Assembly (NCBI RefSeq): GCF_000281045.1
Contig: NW_008246068.1
Span: 1,772,212-1,808,334 of the forward strand
From: Saprolegnia diclina VS20
Taxonomy: Eukaryota; Oomycota; Saprolegniomycetes; Saprolegniales; Saprolegniaceae
Direction: 5' to 3'
Length of the DNA: 36,123 nt
Shown here one piece after another: positions 19,159-32,000 of the stretch. Numbering within the stretch: position 1 is the first letter of the stretch; every line of letters starts with the position of its first letter. Made by a program: the position numbers and the translations under genes. A model generated the notes under the pieces. The model searched no databases. It worked only from the letters and a program-made list of their open reading frames with translations, and was not told where the DNA came from.

Positions 19159-22100
19159 ATGGGGAACTGCTGCTCGAACGCGAGCGCGGCGACGGTGATA
19201 CCGCCGGTGCGCCCGTCGGTCTCGGCGTCCGCAGCCAAGGAGACGCCCGCTAGCCGCCGGTCCTCCGAAGGCCGGCGCTACTCGGCCGGCCCGCTCACGG
19301 TCAAGGACCTCGACATGCGCACGCTGGCACCGCCCCGCGCCAACGTCTTTACGAGCGGCAACTACACCTTCTCGTACGCCTTCGTGTCCCAGCGCGGCTA
19401 CTACCCCGACGGTACGCTCTGCTTGTAATAGTTCGTGTGGCGCAGGCTGAGCACCTCCATGGCTAGCGCTCCACAAGCCCAACCAAGACGCGTTCACGTG
19501 CTTGCCGACCTTCCATGGCGACAAGTCCTTCTTTGGCGTCTTTGATGGCCATGGCTCGACCGGCGAACACTGCGCGCAGTTTGCCCGCGACAAGGTATCG
19601 CGCTGCTCGATCGTCTTGTGCCTCATGCAGCATCCTGCGTAGGTGCCAGACCTCTTGGCGGAGAACCTCAAGAACGGCATGCCTGTCTCCAACGCGCTCT
19701 CGCTCGCCCACATTGACGCCAACAGCCTCGTACGTAGTCATGCGTACCCTCCACCCTCTCATGCGGCATGCAGATCCACTCGGCGTCCTTTGACGACTCG
19801 ATGAGTGGCACAACTGCAATCTCGATTCTCTTTGACGGCAATGAGATCCACGTGTCCAACGTCGGCGACTCGCGTGCGATCGTTGCGCAGGAAGTGTCGA
19901 GCGACGGCGAGGCACCACAGCTCGTGGCCAAGCCGCTCTCGATCGACCAGACGCCGTTCCGCAAGGACGAGCGCGACCGCGTCAAGAAGACGGGCGCGCG
20001 CATCATGACGGTCGACCAGCTCGAGGGCTACGAGCCGATCCACGAGAACTGGGGGCTCACGCTCGGCGACGAGATCGATGAGAGCGGCGACCCGCCGCGC
20101 ATTTGGCACCCGCACGGCGACTACCCGGGCACGGCCTTTACGCGCAGCATCGGCGACCAGGTCTCGGAGGAGCTCGGTGTCTTTGCCGAGCCCGAGATCG
20201 TCACCAAGACGCTCGGCGCGCATGACAAGTTCCTTGTGATTGCGAGCGACGGCGTCTTTGAGTTCCTGACATCGCAGGCCGTCGTCAACATCGTCAAGCT
20301 CTACAAGGACCCGCTCGAGGCCTCCCGCGCGGTCGTCGAAGAAGCGTACAACCGCTGGCTGCAGTTTGAGGTGCGCACGGACGACATTACGTGCATCTGC
20401 ATCTTCCTCGACGACGCGCCCATGGCTGCGCCCATCATGCCCGCCGTCTCGCGCGAAGCGTCGGCCAACTCGACCAAGATGCACCGCAACAGCATCATCG
20501 CCGGGCGCGAGGTGCTGCTTGCGATGGAAGACAGCCTGCGTCCCGTGCGCGGTCTCGGCGTCGACACCAACAAGAGCTGGCGGTCGCGCCAAACCATCAT
20601 TGGCGCCGACGCTGTGCACATTTCCATGTTGCCCGATGACGACGAGGCGTCACGCGCGTCCTTGCCGTCGTCCCCGACGTCCGATGACGCGCCGTTTGAC
20701 CTTGCTGCGCACACAGTCGCCAAGTCGGAAGAAGACAAGGATGCGCTGTGGAACATGGTCCAGCACAACTTTTTGTTTTCGCATCTGACCGACGACAAGG
20801 TCCGTCACGCAGCGTCCTGTCCGTGTCTCACGCGTCATTGTAGCTGAATGACGTCATTGCCGTCATGGACAAGGAGACCGTCCTTGCCGGCCAAGTCGTG
20901 ATCCGCCAAGGCGACGACGGCGACAAGTTCTACCTCGTACGTCAACACATCTATCGAGACATCGACGGACGGAGGCGCGTAGGCGGAAGCTGGCAAGTAC
21001 GACGTCCGCGTCAAGTCGCCCGAGATGCCGACGACCGACGACGACCACGAGCTCGGGCCCGTCGTCCATACGTACACGGCCACCGCGAGCGCGCACCCGA
21101 CCTTTGGCGAGCTCGCGCTCATGTACTCCAAGCCCCGCGCGGCGTCGGTGGTCGCGACCTCGAACGGCACGCTGTGGTCGATTCGCCGGAGCGCGTTCCG
21201 GTCCATCCTTGTGCGCCGGCCGCTGCGCAACGTTGTCGCCCGCCTCCGCGCCGTGAGCCTCCTCAAGCCGCTCACGAGTGCGCAGCTGCACTTGCTCGCC
21301 GAAGCGATCAAGACGGTCGTCTACGAGAAGGACGCGGTCGTGTGCAAGGAAGGCCACGTCCACGACAAGTGGCTCGTCGTCGTCAGCGGCGCCATCTCGG
21401 ACCTCAAGACGCAGCACACGTACTCGACGCACGCCTCGGTGACGGACTTTGCGCTCACGGGCTCCTCGTCCATGAGGTCCCCCGATCCCACTGTGTAGTA
21501 TATGGGTGCTGAGGCTCAGATGCGTAGTCCGACGACGCTCGTGGCCACTGAAACCACCGAGTGCCTCTGCGTGACGCGGGCGGCGTTCGAAGAGGCCGTC
21601 GGCAACCTCGAGACGCTCGTGGCGACGTACCAGACACGGATAGCGCGCAAGCACGAGCTCACGGCGGCCAAGAAGACGACGCCGGTACGTTCGACCACGG
21701 AGAAGGGACGGTGTTTACGCCGTCGTGTAGCTGCGCGCACTGCTGCCGCTTGGTGCGCCGATCGAGGGCGTCTCGACCTTGGATGACCTTATTGTCGGGC
21801 CGACCGTCTTCCACGACGAGTCGTGCGCGTTCCGCATTGTGACGACTAAGAATGCAGATGCGAGTGCGATGACGCTGCGCTCGATGCCCAAGCAAGTCGC
21901 TTGCGATCGCCGACAAAAGCAGGCGCTGGCGGCCGAGCAGGACATGCTCCTCGCGCTTGGCAACGACCTTCCGCGTGGCATCACGCCGGTGGCGGCCATC
22001 AGCCACACGGCCACGGACCTGCACGCTCTCTTTGACCGCCCGATTGTGGGTCTCCTCGAGGAGTTTGGCATCTTCCCGCTCGCCGAGTCGTCCGTGCGCT

Positions 22101-22930
22101 ACTACGCGGCCCAGCTCGTGCTCAGTCTCCAGCGCTTCCACGCGGTGCGTCCGCGGAACCCTCCTCTTCAAGGCTCATGCTGGGTGTAGGAGGGCATTTT
22201 GTGCCGGTCGCTGGACCCGACCAACCTCATGGTCGACGCGCACGGCCAGCTCTCGATCGTCGGCCTCCGGTACCCGCCTCTGGCAATATTGGCTGCAAGT
22301 GCTCACTCGGCGTAGGCAAAGCAAGTATGTCGGTGCCGGCCGCACCTTTACGATCTGCGGCAACCCCGAGTACATCTCGCCCGAGCAGATCAACGGCCAC
22401 GGACAGTGCTTGGCGTCCGACTACTGGAGCCTCGGCGTCCTCCTCTACGAGATGGCGGTCGGCCACACGCCGTTTGACGGGCTCGCCGAGCTTGATATGT
22501 ACCGCAGCATCGCGTCCTTCTCGCCGGTTCGAGTCCCTTTGCATGCCTGTATTCTCAGTGTAATGCTTGTAGGACACGCTCGCCTTTCCGGAGCACGTCT
22601 CGACGGGTCTGCGCGGCTTCATTGAGGCGCTCCTCCACACCAAACCCAACGAGCGCCTCGGCTGGACCGACACGATCGAGCTCGACGAAGATGCGGGTGT
22701 CATGAACGAAGCGTTCTTCGAGTCGGTCAACTGGGCCGCCCTCAAGGCCAACGAACTGCCGGTACGCCTTTCGACTCACTTGAAACATTGACATTTTTGG
22801 ACAGGCGCCGCTCGAAGACATTGCCGGCGTCAAGTTTCGGGACCTCCTCGCGTCGGCGCCCGCGAGCAAGCGGACGCTGGACCTCGCCGTGCCGTACACG
22901 CGCGAGGTGGACTGGATGGCCGACTTTTAG
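19159..22930 (+). CDS. PP2C phosphatase / cNMP-binding / pseudokinase fusion
   Basis: Spliced model: 1,082 residues. MGNCC at the N terminus suits N-myristoylation (Gly2) and palmitoylation, implying membrane attachment. Residues about 85-410 are a PP2C Ser/Thr phosphatase with DGHG (111-114), SGTTA, GDSRA, TRSIGD, ASDG and DDIT all present. A first cyclic-nucleotide-binding domain has an intact pocket, FGELALMYSKPRAAS (570-584), with Glu572 and Arg581. A second has lost both (Ala685, Thr693). The C-terminal third matches an AGC (PKA/PKG-like) kinase, but the beta-3 Lys is Thr791, the HRD Asp is Ser888 and the DFG Asp aligns with Gly906; CGNPEYISPE is retained. Plants have a family of the same order with a kinase described as active. 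Introns: 19412-19466, 19595-19642, 19730-19773, 20800-20843, 20937-20982, 21439-21498 (least typical), 21685-21730, 22145-22189, 22270-22315, 22527-22572, 22762-22804. Confidence 0.92.
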
Positions 22931-22938
22931 CAGATAAT

Positions 22939-23014
22939 GAAATTGGTTATAATTGTGTTGAAACGACCGCGAGGGGCGGGGAAATTGGTTATAATTGTGT
23001 TGAAACGACCGCGA
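22939..23014 (+). repeat. Tandem 34-bp perfect direct repeat in a 110-nt promoter gap
   Basis: Two identical 34-bp copies lie at 22939-22972 and 22981-23014, separated by the 8-nt GC-rich spacer GGGGCGGG (period 42). Each unit contains the AT-rich stretch GGTTATAATTG followed by GTTGAAACGACCGCGA. They fill most of the 110 nt between the stop of the PP2C fusion (22930) and the ATG of the armadillo gene (23041). They may be the duplicated core promoter or activator site of the armadillo gene. Confidence 0.85.
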
Positions 23015-23040
23015 CGGTTTCCGCGACCAGTCGACAAAGC

Positions 23041-26000
23041 ATGGCCTCCAAGGTGCTCGAGCAGCTCATCGCGCGCGGGCGCCGTGAGCGCAAGCCCTCG
23101 GAGCAGCGCGAGGTCGCCTTCAACCTCGCCGAGGTGTCGACGAACCCCGAGTTCCACGCCAAGATGGTCGAGAAGGGCGTCGTTCGGGCGCTTCTGCACC
23201 TGATCAACGAGTCGTCGGACGACCAGGGCCTGCGCTTTGCGTGTCTCTGCCTCGGCAACATCTCGTCGTGCGTCGCCATGCGCGTCCGCATCGTCGAAGA
23301 GGGCGTCGTGCCGCCGCTGGTCGGCCTCATGACCAAGTCCGACGGCGACGTCGTCGGGAAGCAGTATGCGGCCATGGCGGTCGGGAACCTCGCGGCCGAG
23401 CCCGAGAACCAAGAAGAAATCGTCAAGCTGCACGCGATCTCGGCGCTCGTCAACCTCCTCGACCCGGACGCGCCGTCGCTCGGCGCCTACAGCGCGTTTG
23501 CGCTCGCCAACCTCGCCATCAACAACGAGTACCGGCCGCTCATCGTCGAGGAGAGCGCCGTGCCCCGCCTCATTGCGCGTACGACGCTCTTCCTCTCGCC
23601 ATCGTCTCACATGGGCTTCTAGTGGCGTGCTGCAAGGACCTCAGTGCGCAGCGCCAGGCCATGGCGGCGCTGCGGGGCATCTGCATCACGCCGGCGTACC
23701 GGCTCGTGGTCGTCAAGGAAGGGATTCTCGACCCGCTCGTGCTCCTTGCGCGCTCGGACGAGCTCGACATTTCGCGCGAAGTCGCCGCGGCCTTTTGCAC
23801 GCTCTCGTGCATGGAGGCCAACAAGATGGAGATCGCCGACCGCGCGCTCCTCACGATCCTCGCCATGAGCTTGTCGGGCGACGCGTCCGTCGAGCAGTTT
23901 GCGTGCTGCACGCTGGCGAATCTGCTCGAGATGCCAGAGTTGCACCCCAAGCTCATCCGCGAGAACGGCCTCGCGTCCCTCCTCGCGCTCGCCTCCAACG
24001 ACGAGCCGAATACCAAGGCCGAGGCTTGCCGCGCGCTCGCCAACCTCAGCGCCAACGAGGAGATGCACGAGCCTCTCATGGTGCAGGGTATCTTGGACCC
24101 GATCTCCAAGGCGCTCGTCTTCACCCACCACGTGACGCAGCGCTACGCCGCGCTCACGATTGCGAATCTGAGCGTGGTTGGCCGCCACCAGATCGCGATC
24201 GTGAGCCTCGGGCTCATTCGGCCGCTCATTGCTCTCGCGCAGGCGTTCGACCGCGAGCTCGAGGCGCGCCGGTACGCGGTCCTCGGCATCGCCAACCTCG
24301 CAGCGATGGTCGCCAACCACCCGGCGATCCTCGAGGAAGGCGGTCTCCTCGCCCTCTTCTCGCTCTCGAGCTCGTCGGACGCACTGAGTCAGTACTACGT
24401 CGCGTATGCACTCGCCAACCTCGCGTCCAACGACGCCAACCACAACCGGATGATTGAGGAAGGGGGGCTGCAGCCCATCATCACACTCGCGTGCTCGGCC
24501 GACTCGGACGCGCACCAGCAAGCCGCGGCTGCCCTCCGTGGGCTTAGCGTCACGCCGGCCAACAAGATCAAGATCGTCCAGGAAGGGGGCTTGGAGCCCC
24601 TCGTTCGGCTCCTCGGCACGGACGACGACGTCGACGTCCTCCGCGAGGTCTGCGGCGCGCTCTGCAACCTCAGCGGCAGCGAAGAAACCAAGTACGAGAT
24701 TGCGAAAAGCGGGTGCGTACCGCCGCTGCTCGCCCACGCGCAGTCCGAAGACATGCTCGTCGCGCGCCAGTGCAGTGGCACGCTGGCCAACCTCGCCGAG
24801 GTCGAGGAGAACCAGGCGCTGATCGCCGCCGAGCGCGGGATTCCCCCCCTCATCGCGTGCATGCGGTCGCAGTTTGTCGAGGTGCAGCGCGAGGCCGGCC
24901 GCGCGCTCGCGAACCTCTGCGCGCGCCACGCCAACCACGACGAAATCATTGCGACCGGCGGCCACCAGCTGCTCATCTCGTCGCTTCTGTCGCCCGACAT
25001 GGCCTGTCAGCGCGTCGGCGCGCTCGGCCTTTGCAACCTCTCGACCAACCCGGACGAGCGCGTGACGCTCATGACCTGCGGCGCCATGGACCCGCTCATG
25101 TCCCTGGCGCGCTCGGAAGACGTCGAGGTGCGTCCTTTTGCATGCCAAGAGGCTTGCCGCTCACGTCCGAGGTTCTAGGTCGAGATCCAGCGCTTTGCGA
25201 TCTTGGCGATCGCGAACCTCGCGTCCTGCGTCGAGAACCACAAGATGATGGTCCAAGAAGGCTCGATTCCGCTGCTCATCAGTCTCTCGAGCGCGCCGGA
25301 CCAAGAAGTGCGCCAGTACGCGGCGTTCGCCCTCGTCAAAGTCGCGCTCAACGCCGACTTGCGCAAGAAAATCACCGAAGAAGGCGGGCTCGAACCGGTC
25401 TTGTACCTCGCGCGCACCGAAGACTCGGACATCCACCGCGACGTGCTCCCCGCGCTCTGCACGCTCTCGTTTGCTGGTACGTGATCTCTATTTTCTACCC
25501 CCGACTTTAGCGTGGGTTAGATGCCAACAAGGCCGAAATGTGCAAGAGCGGCGGCCTACCCCCTCTCATTGCGTCGTTGAGCAGCACGGACGGCGCGACG
25601 CACCGCCAAGCGTGCTGCGCGCTGGCCAACCTCAGCGAAAGCATCGAAAACCAAGCGCGGATCGTCAACAGCGGCGCGATCGGCCCGCTCGTCGACGCGC
25701 TCATTTCGGGCACCGAGGTCATCCAGCGCGAGGCCGCCCGCGCGCTTGGCAACCTCGCCGCCAACTGCGACTATGGCGATGTCATTCTGCAGCGGGGTGC
25801 TGTCTCGCCCCTCGTGACGCTCTTGACGTCCGAGGTCGTCGAGTGCCAGCGCATGGCGGCCATGGCGCTCTCCAACCTCGCGACCAACGTCGAGAACCAA
25901 GGCCGCATGCTCAAGCTCAAGATTCTCGACCCTGTCATCGCGTGCTTGGAGGAGGCACTGGACCCACGCTCGGTCGCCGACAATGAAACCATCCGGTACT

Positions 26001-29000
26001 GCCTCCTCGTTCTTGCCAACCTGGCCGTGTCCCAGACGACCCACCCCGAGATCATGGCCCGCGGCCTGCACTTGCTCACGAGCTACGCCAAGCACCGCGA
26101 CGTCAAGTGCCGGCAGTTTGCCGTCTTTGGCCTCGGTAACCTCTGCAGCAACCCGGAAAACGTCTACGCGATCGTCGACGCGCATGCGCTCAAGCCGCTC
26201 GTCTCGTTTGCGTTCCCTGGCGACACGAACGTCCAGTTCCAAGCCATTGCAGCCCTCCGCGGTCTCTCGGTCAACCAAGACGTGCGCCAGCAAATCATGC
26301 GTCTCGGCGCGCTCGAGCCGCTCATCCTGGCCGCGAGCTCCGAGTCCATCGAGGTGCAGCGCGAGGTGGCCGCGACGCTCTGCAACCTCTCGATCTGCGA
26401 AGAGAACAAGGTCACGATGGCCCGCGGCGGGTGCCTTCCGCCGCTCATTAGCCTCGCGACGAGCGGCGACCCGTCGCGAGAGCGCCACGCGATCTGCGCA
26501 CTCGCCAACATCGCCGAGATGGTCGAGGGCCACACGCAGCGCAAGATGCTCGAGGAAGGCGTGCTCACACCGCTGTACGCGCTGACGACGTCTCCGGACA
26601 TTGAAATTAAGCAGCAAGTCGCGCGCTGTCTGGCGCTCTTTGCGTCGAAACCGTCGTCCCAGCCGACGCTCTTGCGGAGCAACGCGCTGCAGCACATTGT
26701 GGGTTTTGTCAAGTCGCCGGACGCCCTCTGCCAGCGCTTTGGGACGCTCGCGATCGGGAACCTCGCGGTCTCGGCCGCCAACCACAAGGACCTCTTTGAC
26801 CAGGGCGCGATCGCCGCCTTGCTGCATCTCGAGGCGTCGAGCGATGCGGAGACGAGGCGGTGCCTCGCCTTTGCCATCAACAATGTCGCGGGCAACGAAG
26901 GTAACTGGGCGACGCTGGGCAAAATGGGCATACTGCGCACGATCATCGGGCTCATGGGCGACGCCGACGAAGAGACGCACCTCCAGGCGTGTTTTGCAGT
27001 GCGCCGGCTGGCGCTCGAGCCCAAGACGCGCGTTCAGATCGTGCTGCACGGCGGCCTCAAGCCGCTCTTCTCGCTGACGCTCTCCGAGTCGACCGAAGTC
27101 CAGCGCGAGGCGACTGCTGCGATTCGGAATTTGAGTTTGAGCGAAGACAACAAAATCGCGATTGTCCTCAACGGCTTACTGCCGCCGCTCGTGACGCTCG
27201 CGCACTCGGGCGACATTGAGGTCTCCCATCAAGCGGCCGGCATCCTCGCCAACCTCGCCGAAGTAGTCGAGAACCAGGGCCGCATGGTCCAGGAAGGCGT
27301 GCTCCAGCACGTCAAGTTCATTCTGCGCTCCAAGAACGTCGACATTCAGCGGGAGGCGGTGCGGTGTATCGCCAACATGTCGGCCGAGTACGCCTACACA
27401 GCAGAGATTGCGTCCACGGGCGGCCTCGGTCCGCTCGTCGCGACGCTGAGCTCCCCGGACTTTCTCTGCCAGCGCTACGGCGCCATGGGCCTCGCCAACC
27501 TCTCGACCAACGTTGACAACGTGTCCAAGCTAATCCAAGACGGCGCGATCCACCCGCTCTCGGTGCTCGCCAAGCTCGGGAACGGCGACATTGACAGCCA
27601 GCGCTACGCCGTCTACGCGCTCACCAACCTAGCGTCCGTGCAGACAACGCACGGTCAGCTCATTGACGCCGGCATAATCTCGCTCTTCACGTCGCTTCTG
27701 AACGAGGCCGATGCGAGCATCCGCAACGCCGCTGCATTTGGAATTGCCAACTTTGCCGCGTTCCCCGAGAACCACGCGCTCTTGGTCGACGCCCCCAACT
27801 GCCTCTCGTCCTTGCTGCAGCTCGTGGCGTCGGGCGACGGGAAGAGCGTGCTGCGCGCCGTCTCGGCCCTCCGCGGCCTCTCGGTCGACGCCGCCGTGCG
27901 CGACCGCATCGTTCAAATGGGCGGTCTTCCTCCGCTTTTGGCGCTCACGCGGTCCAAAGATATGGACGTTCAGCAAGAAGTGCTGGCGACGCTCTGTAAT
28001 TTGAGCTTGAGCGGCTGCATTGGCGCGTCGCCCGACCTCTTCCTCGACGCCTGCGATGTCCACGCGCTCATTGCGTTTCTGTGCTCGGCGGACGCCACGT
28101 ACCGTCTCTTTGGCGCCATCACGTTGGGGAACATTGCGTCCAAAGCCCAGCACCAAGAGACGATCGTGGACGCTGGCGCGCTCACGCCGCTCGTCGAGCT
28201 CTCGAGCGCCGTCGACTTGGAGACGCACCGCTGCATCGCGTTCGCGCTGTGCAACCTCGCGTCCGAGCCCAGTCGCCGGCCCATGATTGTCGACGCAAAA
28301 GGCATCCCGCCGATCATCGCGCTCGCGTGCTCCGAGGACCCTGAGGACAAGAAAACAGCCATCGCCGCGCTGCGGGGTCTCAGCAGCGCCCGCGAGAGCC
28401 GAGTGAAAATCGTGCGCGACGGAGGCCTCGAGCCTCTCGTGCTGGGCGCGACGTCGAGCGACCACTTTGTGCGCCGCGAGGTGGCGGTCGCTGCCTACAA
28501 CTTGTCGCTCGACGAGTCCAACAAGGTGTCGATTGCAAATTCCGCGCTCCTGCCGCTGCTCATCCAGCTCGTGGGCTCGTCCGACACGGACTTGGACGCT
28601 ACGGTACGTCCTACTCGTTGTTGGATGGTCGAGGCTGACGATCGCTCTGTAGACACATGCACCGTTTCACTTGATCGCTACCTATGCCTGCGCGACGCTG
28701 GCGACCTTGGCCGAAGACGTCTCGACGCACGACCGCATTTTGCGCGACCGCGGCGGCGCCTTCCTCGTCGACCTCAAAAGCGTCGACGATCCTTGTGTGC
28801 TCTCCGAGGCGCTCAAATGTGTGTGCAACTTGGCGTGCAACTACGCGACGCACACGCGCCTCTTGGAAGACCTCTGCCACGACCTCCTCCTGCACGCGCT
28901 GCGCCCCGGGTTTGACGAGACGATCCGCACCTTTGGCGCCATCGGCCTTGGCAACCTCCTCGCCAACCCCCTCACGCACGACATTGTCATGCGCAAAGAC

Positions 29001-32000
29001 GTGGTGACACCCCTTTGTCGCCTCGTGGCCGACGCCGCCGCGCCCGAGCCGCAGCGCTACGCGGTGCTAGCACTCGGCAGCATCCTCGGCAACAGCAGCT
29101 ACCATGACAAGTGCCTCGAGGCCGGCATCTTGGTGCCTCTCGTGCAGGCGCTGAGCCACCTGCGCGCGCTCGAGACGCGCTTCTACGCGACGTTTGCTCT
29201 CGGGAAGCTCGCGATGAACGCGACGCACCAGCGCCCTATCGCGCGAACCGACCCGGCAGTCGACGCCACCCTCGCGCTCGTGACGCAAGGCGAGAGCATC
29301 CACGCTCAGTGCCAAGCCGTGTCGGTGCTGCGACGCTTGGCCGTCGACGACGTCATTCGCGCCGAGTCCATGTCGATCGCGCGAACACCAAGCCTACTTC
29401 CCGCGCTGGTCGTCGCCGCCAGTGCCGCGTTTCACGCCGCCTACATTGAATTGGACCGCGAGCTCGCGGCGCTGGCGTGCAACTGGACGCTGAGCGACGC
29501 GCACAAGCTGCCGACAGCGACGTCGCCGCTGCTCTCGCACCTCTTTCGCCTCAGCGCCTCGAGCGACATTGAGGTCGCGCGAAACGCGTGCGGCGCCCTC
29601 GCCAACATGGCCGAAGAGACGGAAACGCACGTGAGCATGCTGGAGCTCCACGCGATGCCCAACTGCGTCCGGCTCCTCCGCAGTCGCTACGTGACCGTGT
29701 ACCGCGAGGGCAGTCGGTTCGCCGCCAACTTGCTCTCTTCATCGGAGGTGCACGCGCTTTTTCTGCACGAAGAGGGGCTTCCGGGACTCATCCGCGTCGC
29801 CAAGGCCGACGACATCGAGTGCCAATACAACGTCGCGCTGAGTTTGCACAAACTGTCGATGCAAACGCAAAACCATGCGAGCATGCTCCAGACCATGTGC
29901 CTCCCGTGCCTCTTTCGGCTCCTCGGCGCGCCGGGACTGGCCGTGCAGCGCCAAGCCGCTGCGGCGCTCAAAGCGCTCTGCGCCAACGTCGAGAACAAGC
30001 CGTTCGTTGCCGACAACGGCGGTATCCCCGCCATCATTTCACTTCTGCGGGCGCAGGACGTCGAGCTGCAGACAATGGCTGCCGGTGCGCTCCGGCATCT
30101 CTCGCTGCATTTGCCAGTCAAGACGCAGTTTGTGGCCGAGAGCGGTCTCCCCCCGCTCTTTGAAGCGTGCAAGATCCCGAATGAAGACTTGCAGCTCCAG
30201 TGCGCCGGCGCGCTCGCGAATCTGAGCGAAAATGCCAGAAACCAGACGGTGCTGGTCGCGCAGGGCGGCTTGGACGCGCTCGTGGTACTGGCGAAAGCGA
30301 CGCACGCCGGCATCATGCAGCACACGGCGCGCGCGTTCGCCAACGTCGCCTCCAACCCCGAGAACCAAGTTAACGTCTTCTCGACGGACGAGCTCAAGGC
30401 CATGTTCACGCTCGCGGCGTCGACCGAGGAGGCGTGTGGCACGGACGCCGCCCTCGCCCTCGGCAACATTGCGGTGACGGCCAAGAACCAGCTGCAGATT
30501 GCCCACCTGGGAGGGTTTGTGCCTTTGATTGCACTGCTCACGAGTCCGTTCCCGGCCTGTCGCGAGTACGCGGCGCGGTGCCTCTACCGCCTCAGCGCCC
30601 ACAAAGAGAACCAGCACCACATTGTTGACGCCGGCGGCCTCGGGCCGCTCATCGCGCTCGTGTCGGATGCCGCGTTCGTCGAGTGCCAGCGCAACGCGGC
30701 CATGGCGCTGTGTAACCTCGCGAGCTGCCACGAGAACGAGCTCCCGATCGTCAAGGCGCACGGCCTCCCGCCGCTCATCAAGCTGCTCGAGTCGCCGAAC
30801 GCCGAGTGCACGCGGTACGCCGCCATGACGCTCTGCAACCTCGCGGGCAACACGGCCAACCAAGTCCACATCGTCAAGGCGCACGGCCTCAAGCCACTGA
30901 TTCGCGTCGCGTCAGACACCAACGCCGAGAGCGCACGCTACGCGTGCATGGCGATCGCGAATGTGTCGACGCACCGCCAGAACCGGCTCGTGGTCGTCGA
31001 CGAAGGCGCGCTGCGGCCGCTCGTGTCGCTTGCGACCTCGGACGTGCTCGAGTGCCAGCGCAGCGCGACGCTCGCCATCTACAACGTGTCGTGCGCCGCC
31101 GTCAACCAAGTGCGCATCGTCGAACAGAACGTGCACGTGCACTTGATCAAACTCGCAACGTCCTCGGACACGGACTGCAAGCTGTACGCGATCATGGCGC
31201 TCTGCAACCTCACGGCCAACGCCGAGACGCGGATTCCTGCGTCGCGCGCCGGCGGGCTCCAGGCGCTCGTCCTCGGCGCCCGAGACATTGACGGCGCCAT
31301 CAAGCGCTACGCGTGCATTGCGCTGTGCAACCTCGCGTGCGACCCGCAACTCCAGATCCAGACCGTCGTGCACGGCGGCTTGGCCGCGATTCTTCTGTTG
31401 TGCGACTCGGACGACGCCGACGACCAGCGGTACATCTTCTTTCGTTCGTCTTGGCTCATTAGTCGGATCTAGGTATGCGATCATGGCGCTGGCCAACTTG
31501 GCCGCGAGCGAGACCAACCACCCGACCATGATTGCGCGCGGCGTGCTCAAGGTCGTGCTGCGCTTGGCGACGGCGCCGCGCGACGACATTCGGCAGTACG
31601 CCGCCTTTGCGCTCGCCAACTTTGCCGGCAACGCCGAGCACTGCAACACGATCGGCGACGAGGGCGGCGTCGCGCCGTTGATTGCGCTCGCGCATTCCGA
31701 GGACCCGAACGCCCACACGCTCGCGATCGCGGCGCTTCGGCGACTCTGCCAAGTGTCGGCCATGAACCGCGGGCGTATCGTGCGCGGCGGTGGCCTCGTA
31801 CCCCTCGCCATGGCCGGCCACTCGGAGGAGCTCGAGACGCAGCGAGAAGTGGCCGCGACGCTGTGTAATCTGAGCCTCAGCGACGAGTACAAGATGGAGA
31901 TTGTGCTCAGCGGCGCGCTGCCGCCGCTCATCACGCTGGGGCAGTCGCCGGACGTCGAAGTCGCGCGCCAGGCATGCGGTGCGATCGCCAACCTTGCCGA

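Noticed and set aside
22527-22540. A GGTTCGAGTCC-like T-arm suggesting a tRNA
   Set aside because: It lies in a 46-nt intron of the PP2C fusion gene; there is no room for a tRNA and no acceptor or anticodon arms.
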